DNA from: Winkia neuii
GTDB taxonomy: Bacteria; Actinomycetota; Actinomycetes; Actinomycetales; Actinomycetaceae
Length of the DNA stretch: 64,000 nucleotides
Direction of reading: 5' to 3'
NCBI RefSeq assembly: GCF_029011175.1
Contig: NZ_CP118946.1
Location: forward strand, 1,550,001-1,614,000
The notes under the pieces are model-generated. The model had not been told where the DNA came from. It searched no databases and was given only the letters and a program-made list of their open reading frames with translations. Positions 1 through 6,564 of the stretch are shown in pieces; position 1 is the stretch's first letter; each line of letters begins with the position of its first letter. The position numbers and the translations under genes are program-made.

Positions 1-828
1 CGAGGACGGCACCAAGTCTCCGACGCGGGCTGCTAGTGCCTCGCCCTCCGGATCAGGCTCATAGTCATACCTGGGGGCCTCTTCTTCACAGTGCAACGGC
101 AAATAGGTGAAGACCGAACGAGCGAATTGCAACGCATCTTCTTCGTCCTCGGCAAGGTAGTGGGCCACCCCGGAAATGGTGTTATGCAAGTCGCCCCCAC
201 CCAAATCCTCTGAAGAGACATCCTCGCCAGTGACCGCTCGCACAACCTTCGGACCAGTAACAAACATGTAAGAAGACCGCTTCGTCATAATGATGAAGTC
301 GGTAAGAGCAGGACCATACACAGCGCCGCCAGCGCACGGCCCCAAGATCACCGAAATCTGGGGCACAATCCCAGAGGCTTCAGAAATCTTCTTGAAAATG
401 TTGCCGTACTGCGCCAGAGCCGCAACGCCCTCCTGAATGCGCGCACCACCAGAATCCAGCAGCGCAAACACGGGAATGCGAAGCCGCAACGCCTCATCAA
501 TAAGATGGCAAATCTTGCGCCCTTCAACCTCGCCCAGCGTGCCACCCTTTACGGAAAAGTCCTGCGAATACACCGCTACGGGACGCCCGCTGATCTGACC
601 AAAGCCAGTGATCACGGCACACCCCAGGTAGGAGGCATCAATATTGCCGCCCGCAAAGGTGTGAATCTCTTGGAAACTCCCCTCGTCTACCAGCTGGTTT
701 ATGCGTTCGCGAGCAGTTCCCCGCCCCTTCGCATGCTGGCGCTCGCGGGCACGCTCCTCAGCCTTATCCGTCAGCTGTTCGACGCGCTTGGCAAACGTGT
801 TGCGATCGATATCCACGGTGGGATTCAT
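1..828 (-). CDS. accD: Acyl-CoA carboxylase beta (carboxyltransferase) subunit, C-terminus cut by window edge
   Basis: This is the carboxyltransferase half of an acetyl-/propionyl-CoA carboxylase, which moves CO2 from carboxybiotin to an acyl-CoA to feed fatty-acid synthesis. The first 276 residues are present: ATG at 828, a charged N-terminal helix, then carboxyltransferase landmarks including AGGNIDASYLG, YSQDFSVKGGTLGE, LLDSGGARIQEGV and the oxyanion-hole stretch GPCAGGAVYGPAL. The start overlaps the stop of the upstream biotin-carboxylase gene by 4 bp (ATGA), so the two are translationally coupled. The C-terminal domain, which holds the substrate-specificity residue known in AccD5/PccB, lies outside the window, so acetyl- versus propionyl-CoA preference cannot be judged. 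Confidence 0.93.
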   Translation of the reverse strand, partial: MNPTVDIDRNTFAKRVEQLTDKAEERARERQHAKGRGTARERINQLVDEGSFQEIHTFAGGNIDASYLGCAVITGFGQISGRPVAVYSQDFSVKGGTLGEVEGRKICHLIDEALRLRIPVFALLDSGGARIQEGVAALAQYGNIFKKISEASGIVPQISVILGPCAGGAVYGPALTDFIIMTKRSSYMFVTGPKVVRAVTGEDVSSEDLGGGDLHNTISGVAHYLAEDEEDALQFARSVFTYLPLHCEEEAPRYDYEPDPEGEALAARVGDLVPSS

Positions 829-2579
829 TCTTCCTCTCCCACTCTTACGATGACCTGTCCGGAAGCCACGGTGTCCCCCTGGCTGACCAAGCACCGCGCG
901 ATCCCAGCCGCCGGCGCGTACAGGTATTTCTCCATCTTCATTGCTTCAATGACTGCTACCAGGTCGCCCTCTTCGACCTTCTGGCCGTCCTCTACCGCCA
1001 ACCTGACAACGGTGGCCTGCATTGGTGAAACGACCGCACCCGGGTCATCGCTGGCAGTTGCCACCGCGGTGGTCTTGCGTGCTCCACGCAGCGGCTGGCG
1101 AGGGCGCACTGGCCCTGCCGGGGCGGCGGATCCAAAGACCGCGAGCGCTTTTTCGTCGAGGACGATGCTGTGGCGCCGCCCGTCAATTTCGATAGCCATC
1201 TTTACCGGCGCCACTGTCTTTGCATCGGTTGCTTTGAAGGGCTCCAGCCCCAAGGAATCGACTACATGGTTCTCGTCGAACCACGAGGTGTAGTGGTGTA
1301 CGTTCGCGAATATCTCGGAGCTGAGTACCTTTTCGAATACCGGTTTAGAGGTGGGTACCCCTTCAACGCGGGTCTCGGCGAGGGCTCGGAGCAGACGCGC
1401 GATCGCCTGGTCGCGGGTGGGCGCATGGACGGTAATTTTGCCGATGAGCGAATCGAAGTTTTGGCCAATTACCGAACCTGGCTCTAGGAATGAGTCGATA
1501 CGAACACCTGCGCCTCCTGGCCAGGACAGCGACTGCACTCGCCCAGTTGCGGGGGCAAGGTCTGCACCCGGATCTTCCGCGGTAATGCGAATTTCGATTG
1601 CGTGACCGCGCACGGGGGGAACTTCGCTTAGGGTTTCGTGGCGGGCAATCCGAATCTGCTCGGCCACTAGATCGAGCCCGGTGACTTCTTCGGATACCGT
1701 GTGCTCTACCTGCAACCTGGGGTTGACTTCCAGGAAGTAGGCCTGTCCGTCGCTAACTAGGAATTCGCACGTCCCCACCCCGACATAGCCGGCCTGTTCG
1801 AACAGGCGTTTCGACCAGTCGGTGAGGTTCTGCTCAATTCCTGCTGGTAGCAAGGGCGCGGGGGCTTCTTCAACCAGCTTTTGGTTTCGACGCTGTACCG
1901 AGCAGTCGCGGGTGGAAACTACCGCAAAGTTTCCTTCTACGTCCCGCATGCACTGTGTCTCGACGTGGCGGGCGTGCTCGCAAATCTTTTCTAAGAAAGT
2001 CAGCTCCAGTGCTTCTGGGGAACTGACCGAGTAGTAGTCGGTTAGATCTTTCCGAGAGCGGATGCGGATAATTCCGCGTCCACCACCGCCGTCGGCTCGC
2101 TTGAGCAGCACCGGGTAGCCGATCTGTTCGGCTAGGGCAGCCGCTTCGGCCTCGGTGCGCACGGGACCGGACGAGCCGGGGATCGTGGGCACATTGGCAT
2201 CTTTCGCTAGTGCACGTGCATCGATCTTGTCGCCGAGGGCGTGGATCACCTCCGCTTTCGGCCCGATCCAGGCGATGCCCGCTTCCGCAACTTTGCGTGC
2301 AAACTCAGCGTTTTCGGAAAGGAACCCGTAGCCGGGGTGGATAGCGTCTGCACCGGATTTGCGAGCTACCTCAAGGACGGCGTCGTGGTTTAAGTAGGTG
2401 TCTGCTGCGCGCAGGCCGCCCAGTGCGTATGCTTCGTCAGCTTCTCTGACAGCAAGGGTATTGATGTCTTCATCCGCGTAGCAGGCCACTGATTTCAGGC
2501 CCATTTCCCTGACCGTGCGAACCACTCGGAGGGCGATTTCACCGCGGTTGGCAATAATGATCTTTTCTAATTTTTTCAT
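825..2579 (-). CDS. Acetyl-/propionyl-CoA carboxylase alpha chain (biotin carboxylase + BCCP fusion)
   Basis: This 584-residue protein carries out ATP-dependent carboxylation of its own biotin. The biotin carboxylase domain covers about residues 1-450: KIIIANRGEIALR at the N-terminus, a glycine-rich ATP-grasp loop (ADGGGGRGI) and the FLEVNPRLQVEHTVSE signature. A linker of about 60 residues follows, then a biotinyl carrier domain (about 512-584) with the biotinylated lysine in EAMKME. The fused BC-BCCP layout is that of actinobacterial AccA/BccA subunits. It sits between birA and the beta subunit with 4-bp ATGA overlaps at both ends, so one transcript makes the enzyme and the ligase that biotinylates it. 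Confidence 0.95.
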   Translation of the reverse strand: MKKLEKIIIANRGEIALRVVRTVREMGLKSVACYADEDINTLAVREADEAYALGGLRAADTYLNHDAVLEVARKSGADAIHPGYGFLSENAEFARKVAEAGIAWIGPKAEVIHALGDKIDARALAKDANVPTIPGSSGPVRTEAEAAALAEQIGYPVLLKRADGGGGRGIIRIRSRKDLTDYYSVSSPEALELTFLEKICEHARHVETQCMRDVEGNFAVVSTRDCSVQRRNQKLVEEAPAPLLPAGIEQNLTDWSKRLFEQAGYVGVGTCEFLVSDGQAYFLEVNPRLQVEHTVSEEVTGLDLVAEQIRIARHETLSEVPPVRGHAIEIRITAEDPGADLAPATGRVQSLSWPGGAGVRIDSFLEPGSVIGQNFDSLIGKITVHAPTRDQAIARLLRALAETRVEGVPTSKPVFEKVLSSEIFANVHHYTSWFDENHVVDSLGLEPFKATDAKTVAPVKMAIEIDGRRHSIVLDEKALAVFGSAAPAGPVRPRQPLRGARKTTAVATASDDPGAVVSPMQATVVRLAVEDGQKVEEGDLVAVIEAMKMEKYLYAPAAGIARCLVSQGDTVASGQVIVRVGEEE

Positions 2580-3289
2580 TTCAGGCCCTTTACGATCTCG
2601 GCATCACCGCAGGTAATGAGCTTTTCCTTGCCCTGGTCGTCTACCAGCACCAAGGCGCCAGAATCGGTAATGTCCGTTGCCAGAGCGGGGGCAATCAATC
2701 CTGCCGGGGTGTGTACTTGGATGCGCACGCCAAACAAGGCGCGCTGGCGGTACAGTGCGCCCGCTTCTGGGCCGGGTTTTACGGTAGTAAAGATCTTCTT
2801 CAGACTCTCGCTCAGTGTTCGTGCCATTTCCTCGACGCTGGGAGGGGCAATGACCTGGGAAAGAGCAGCCGTGGGCCGATCAACCTCGGGGGCCTGCGTA
2901 AGGTGCAGTCCGACGCCCACTACGAACTGTCCGGGCCCGTGCAGCTCAGTAAGAATGCCGCATACCTTCCCACCGTCTAGCAGCAGATCGTTTGGCCACT
3001 TCAGTGTTGGCCTCACGCCGTACTGCCAGATCGCTTCCTGGGTAGCAATACCGGCAAGCAGCGTCACCCAGCCGTATTCGTCCACACTGTATTCGGGAAG
3101 ATGAAGGTACGTAGACGCGTAAAGACCGCGGTCCCTGCCGGACACCCAAGTCCGTCCCATACGCCCACGACCAGCAGTCTGAGAATGGGCAACCACCATT
3201 TCAAACGGTTCTGCGCCCTCGTCAATGCGCTCCGCCATCACATCTTGCGTGGAGCCTACTTCAGACAGAAAAGTAATCTTGGAGCTCAA
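2576..3289 (-). CDS. birA: Biotin--[acetyl-CoA-carboxylase] ligase (BirA, monofunctional)
   Basis: This ligase activates biotin with ATP and attaches it to the carrier-domain lysine of the downstream carboxylase. The protein (237 aa) starts directly at the catalytic domain (LSEVGSTQDV), has the biotinyl-AMP loop GRGRMGRTW, the KWPNDLLL and KVCGILTE motifs, and a C-terminal SH3-like domain. There is no N-terminal DNA-binding domain, so it is not a self-regulating BirA. I chose the TTG at 3289 because AGGAAGAGG lies immediately upstream at good spacing. An in-frame GTG at 3346 is possible but has poor ribosome-binding sequence and falls next to the putative operator at 3351-3364. The stop overlaps the next ATG by 4 bp. 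Confidence 0.9.
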   Translation of the reverse strand: MSSKITFLSEVGSTQDVMAERIDEGAEPFEMVVAHSQTAGRGRMGRTWVSGRDRGLYASTYLHLPEYSVDEYGWVTLLAGIATQEAIWQYGVRPTLKWPNDLLLDGGKVCGILTELHGPGQFVVGVGLHLTQAPEVDRPTAALSQVIAPPSVEEMARTLSESLKKIFTTVKPGPEAGALYRQRALFGVRIQVHTPAGLIAPALATDITDSGALVLVDDQGKEKLITCGDAEIVKGLK

Positions 3290-3350
3290 TGCCTCTTCCT
3301 TCCGGTGTCTTATCGCTAGACATTCTTCGGAAGCAGGCCGCTGCACTCAA

Positions 3351-3364
3351 ATACCATTCGGTAT
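3351..3364. promoter_or_regulatory. Inverted repeat ATACC-N4-GGTAT, candidate TetR operator
   Basis: A perfect 5-bp inverted repeat (ATACCATTCGGTAT) lies between the TetR-family gene and birA, about 60 bp upstream of the preferred birA start. The size and symmetry fit a TetR-family operator. The inference is that the adjacent regulator controls the birA-carboxylase operon through this site. Confidence 0.45.
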
Positions 3365-3427
3365 CTGGGGCACGTCATTACCGCTGCCCAGGGCTGGTTT
3401 GCGGCAGTTTTAAGCTGTTTATACTAC

Positions 3428-4051
3428 CTAGTCGCCCTCGGTAGCGGCATAAATTAAGGTCAGCAACATGTGGATCACATCAGCCGCTGGCTCTGTGTGC
3501 ACAAGCGGTTCACCTTTCAACGCAGTGCGCATGGCCCCAATGTTGGCAGCGCGAAGAGCCACCCCAACAACCGCATGCGCAAGCGGAATAGCGTCGACGA
3601 CCAAATGCCCGTGGGTAGCTTTGGCAATAGTCTGCAACACGGCTGCAATCTTCTGGATGAACTCGGCATTTATGTAGGCCAGGCGCATCCCCCACTTCGG
3701 GTCACGTACCGAACGGTTTAGCAATTCGGAATGCAGCACGTAAAAATCACGATCAAGCTGTAGTACCTGCAAAACCTCGTCGAGCAACTTCTCCATAGTT
3801 GCCTCACTGGGATCCTGCTGCCGCCAGCCTTCCACGGTCTCGGTAAGCCCATCTATAAGGCGGGCATATTCGTCCTCGGCAAGGGCTTCGAAGAGTTCAT
3901 CTTTAGTGGAGAAATTCGAATAGAAGGCGCCCCTGGTAAAGCCTGCCTTAGAGCAGATCTTCTCGAGTGAACACCCTTCTATGCCTTGGGAAACCACTAT
4001 CTGCCTTGTAGCATCGATCAGTTTGTTCGCAGTCTCAAACTCTGATGCCAC
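3428..4051 (-). CDS. TetR/AcrR family transcriptional regulator
   Basis: This is a 207-residue one-component repressor. The N-terminal helix-turn-helix is clear at about residues 20-65: GCSLEKICSKAGFTRGAFYS followed by the family hallmark FYSNFSTKDELF. The remaining 140 residues form the helical ligand-binding and dimerisation domain, which is not recognisable to subfamily. It starts 2 bp after the stop of the inositol-monophosphatase gene, so the two share a transcript. The next gene downstream is birA, with a TetR-like inverted repeat between. Control of the biotin/carboxylase operon by an acyl-CoA or lipid signal is plausible but is inference from position only. Confidence 0.88.
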   Translation of the reverse strand: MASEFETANKLIDATRQIVVSQGIEGCSLEKICSKAGFTRGAFYSNFSTKDELFEALAEDEYARLIDGLTETVEGWRQQDPSEATMEKLLDEVLQVLQLDRDFYVLHSELLNRSVRDPKWGMRLAYINAEFIQKIAAVLQTIAKATHGHLVVDAIPLAHAVVGVALRAANIGAMRTALKGEPLVHTEPAADVIHMLLTLIYAATEGD

Positions 4052-4053
4052 TT

Positions 4054-4890
4054 TTACTCCCAGTAGGTAGACGAAATCCTCTGGTTCAAAATATTAGCCA
4101 ACGTGGGGTTTGCAGCCGTAAGCATATGTTCGCATGCCGGACCGCCTTGCCCGTCGCTCACGAGGGCACCCGCTTCCTTACAGATCAGGCTGCCCGCCGC
4201 TAGATCCCACGGTTGCAACGTTTCTTCGTAGAAAACGTCTACCGCGCCACAGGCAAGGGCGCACAGATCGAGGGCGGCGCTCCCCCTTCTGTAGACATCT
4301 GCCACATCTGCGGTCAGAGTCGCAAGGAACTTACCTTGCCTGGCCCTCACCTGCGCATCGTAAGCGAACCCGGTAGCCACCAGAGCCAGGTCTAGATCCT
4401 GCAGGGAGGAGACATGAATTGGGGTGTCACCCAAGTAGGCTCCCGCGCCGGCGCCAGCATGGTACAGCCTGCCCGTACCAATTTCGGCTACTACCCCTAC
4501 CACGGGCACCCAGGTGGTCGGATCTACGGAACCGTACACGCAAGCAATGGATACGGCCGAGGGCGCGACCCCACGAATGAAATTCACAGTGCCGTCGATC
4601 GGATCAATAATCCAGAACAGGCCCGTGCTTCCGCCTTCGATCCCCGCTTCCTCGCCCATGAGGCCATCATCGGGACGGACCTGCTTGAGCCGCTGCCTGA
4701 TAAGGGATTCGACCTCGCGATCTACCTGAGTTACCGGATCTACCGGCGAGGACTTGGTCTGGGCAAGAACATTCTTGCCCTCACTTGCGCGTTTTGCTGC
4801 CAACTGGGTGGCCTGAATAGCAACGTCTTTAGCGTGCGCCCACAGCCCGTCCCTGGTAGCTTCCGAAATTGGCAACGAATAGGATTCCAT
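4054..4890 (-). CDS. Inositol monophosphatase family protein (SuhB-like)
   Basis: This is a 278-residue member of the Mg-dependent inositol monophosphatase/FBPase superfamily. It shows all three metal-site landmarks: GEEAG (about residue 80), the signature WIIDPIDGTVNF (D-P-x-D-G-T, about 93-105) and the C-terminal WDLAAGSLICKEAGA. In actinobacteria such enzymes dephosphorylate inositol-1-phosphate or related sugar or histidinol phosphates, and the substrate cannot be fixed from sequence. The ATG at 4890 is used. The ribosome-binding site is weak (GGAACC). The stop lies 2 bp before the TetR-family gene, forming a two-gene unit. Confidence 0.88.
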   Translation of the reverse strand: MESYSLPISEATRDGLWAHAKDVAIQATQLAAKRASEGKNVLAQTKSSPVDPVTQVDREVESLIRQRLKQVRPDDGLMGEEAGIEGGSTGLFWIIDPIDGTVNFIRGVAPSAVSIACVYGSVDPTTWVPVVGVVAEIGTGRLYHAGAGAGAYLGDTPIHVSSLQDLDLALVATGFAYDAQVRARQGKFLATLTADVADVYRRGSAALDLCALACGAVDVFYEETLQPWDLAAGSLICKEAGALVSDGQGGPACEHMLTAANPTLANILNQRISSTYWE

Positions 4891-4936
4891 GTGTTAAGGT
4901 TCCCACATTAAAACATTTTTTTGCGCAAAATGCGGC

Positions 4937-5626
4937 TTAGTCACAAATAATCTGCCGGAGTTGATCTACCCGCAGCTGCCCTGGAGCGGAAGCATTCCCA
5001 GCTGCAGCGAAGGTGGCACAATTGCCGAAATCGGGCCCGGCCAGCCTAGATAGCTGCCCCACCTTCCCCATGGAGATACCTATAAGGGGCCTATTTATTT
5101 CGGCGGCTGTTAGGCGGAGCGCTTCTAGGACGGTAAGCACATCCTTTCCATCGCGTGGCATGAGCGCAACCTTGCACACGTCGGCGCCCAGCTCGCTGGC
5201 GTCCGCAAATTTTTCGCAGGTCTTTTCTACCGAGGGCGTAGCCGCAAAATCGTGGAACGAGCCCACTACCTTGCACCCCACTTCGTGCGCGCGTTGCACC
5301 AGTGTGGCCGCCGCGGGATGGTCTACTTGCACATCGATGGCCTCGGGACCTTGCGCTAGCAAGCGGGTGACTGTTTCTTCGTAAAGGGCGTCAGGGCATT
5401 TGCCGCCCTCGGATTCAGAACGCACGGTGGCCAAAATTGGGCGCCTGCCGCGCACCGCTTGCAGCAGTTCCTCCCATTCGGTGGGGGCTAGGTCGGCGCG
5501 CACCTCTACAATGTCGCATTCTGATTCGAGTGCTAGGCGCACGTCCTCGGCAGATGCCACAGGCACGATAATTTTGGCTCGCCCACTGCCCAACGCGACG
5601 TCTGCCAGGTAAACTTCCCTCACCAT
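4937..5626 (-). CDS. aroD: Type I 3-dehydroquinate dehydratase
   Basis: AroD converts 3-dehydroquinate to 3-dehydroshikimate in the shikimate pathway by a Schiff-base mechanism. The 229-residue TIM-barrel protein has the catalytic His in GSFHDF (about H125) and the Schiff-base Lys in DVCKVALMP (about K152), plus the C-terminal GKVGQLSRLAG. I chose the ATG at 5626, preceded by AGAGGGGGA. The longer reading frame to 5692 would run into the divergent fluoride-channel gene. The gene stands alone, away from other aro genes, so a biosynthetic or catabolic (quinate) role is not settled by context. Confidence 0.92.
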   Translation of the reverse strand: MVREVYLADVALGSGRAKIIVPVASAEDVRLALESECDIVEVRADLAPTEWEELLQAVRGRRPILATVRSESEGGKCPDALYEETVTRLLAQGPEAIDVQVDHPAAATLVQRAHEVGCKVVGSFHDFAATPSVEKTCEKFADASELGADVCKVALMPRDGKDVLTVLEALRLTAAEINRPLIGISMGKVGQLSRLAGPDFGNCATFAAAGNASAPGQLRVDQLRQIICD

Positions 5627-5659
5627 TCCCCCTCTATTACATTGCGATAACCTGAGTTT

Positions 5660-6121
5660 ATGCGCTTTGGAAAAAATCCTGCGATCTGGCACGTGTGGAG
5701 CTTGAAAAATATCGCGCTAGTAGCAACTGGCGGTTTTTTCGGAACACTAGCCAGGGCACTCTTTGACCTGTTGGAACAGAACCTTCCCCTAGATTGGCTA
5801 GTGGTTCCCTGGTCGACAGCCATTGTCAATGTGCTCGGGGCTTTTCTGCTCGGCTTTATTGCCGGGCGGGCAGCTCGTGCCCGCGAGAGACGCATTTCCA
5901 GTGTCTTCGACAAGTACTATTTGCTGTTCGGCACTGGGTTCATGGGATCCTTCACAACCTTTTCTTCTTTCGCCCTTGCCATGTCCAATTCCGCGCAGGG
6001 GCCATCCCTGTCTGCAATTGTCGAGGGCGGCGCCATAATTGCGCTGGGACTGGCTGCGGCGACTTCTGGCCTTCTGTGTGGGCAGATCGGTTTGTCCTGG
6101 TTGATTAGGGTAAGGGATTAG
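5660..6121 (+). CDS. crcB: Fluoride exporter CrcB/FluC, first of a tandem pair
   Basis: This is a small membrane fluoride channel subunit (153 aa) with four predicted transmembrane helices. Family motifs are GGFFGTLAR near the N-terminus, the channel asparagine in TAIVNVLGAFLLGF and GFMGSFTTFSSF in helix 3. Residues 1-15 are longer than usual, so an internal GTG or TTG start is possible. The stop is 1 bp before the ATG of a second crcB, the arrangement known for heterodimeric, dual-topology Fluc pairs. Only 33 bp separate it from divergent aroD, so there is no room for a fluoride riboswitch. Confidence 0.9.
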   Translation: MRFGKNPAIWHVWSLKNIALVATGGFFGTLARALFDLLEQNLPLDWLVVPWSTAIVNVLGAFLLGFIAGRAARARERRISSVFDKYYLLFGTGFMGSFTTFSSFALAMSNSAQGPSLSAIVEGGAIIALGLAAATSGLLCGQIGLSWLIRVRD

Positions 6122-6122
6122 C

Positions 6123-6500
6123 ATGATACCTTCCGTCATGCTTCTACTCGGCGCCTCCCTGGCGGGCGCGCTCGGAGCGGTCTGCCGCTACTGCATTGAT
6201 GCGCTCACCAAAGTATTTTGGTCTATGGCAGGAACAGTCCTTGTTAACATGGTCGGCTGCTTTCTGATAGGCATCGTTGCTGCGCTCTCGGCTGATGGGC
6301 CACTTGGGGCCTCGGGACACTACCTGCTTGCCACCGGCTTTCTAGGTGGTTTCACCACTTTTTCAACTGCCATGTTAGAGGCGGTCAATGCCATAAGAGG
6401 GGGCAAAGTCGCCCGGGGGCTGGCCCTGGCAATTTTACCGGTCATCCTGGGGTTGGCCCTGTGCGCTGCGGGCATCGCACTGGTCAATACTTGGCTGTAG
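6123..6500 (+). CDS. crcB: Fluoride exporter CrcB/FluC, second of a tandem pair
   Basis: This is a 125-residue partner of the preceding CrcB, also with four transmembrane helices and the motifs LGAVCRYCID, TVLVNMVGCFLIG and GFLGGFTTFSTAMLE. Paired crcB genes encode subunits that insert in opposite orientations and form one heterodimeric fluoride channel. Co-transcription with the first copy is certain from the 1-bp spacing. A strong hairpin follows at 6510-6553. Confidence 0.92.
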   Translation: MIPSVMLLLGASLAGALGAVCRYCIDALTKVFWSMAGTVLVNMVGCFLIGIVAALSADGPLGASGHYLLATGFLGGFTTFSTAMLEAVNAIRGGKVARGLALAILPVILGLALCAAGIALVNTWL

Positions 6501-6509
6501 TTTTTTCGC

Positions 6510-6553
6510 AATAAAATAAGGATCCGAGCCGAAGCCCGGATCCTTATTTTATT
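6510..6553. terminator. Bidirectional rho-independent terminator
   Basis: A perfect 17-bp inverted repeat (6510-6526 with 6537-6553, loop of 10) has a GC core GGATCCG and AT-rich outer arms AATAAAATAA. These give a U-rich tail on either strand. It lies between convergent crcB and the UPF0182 gene and can serve both. Confidence 0.9.
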
Positions 6554-6564
6554 GTGCGCGCCGG

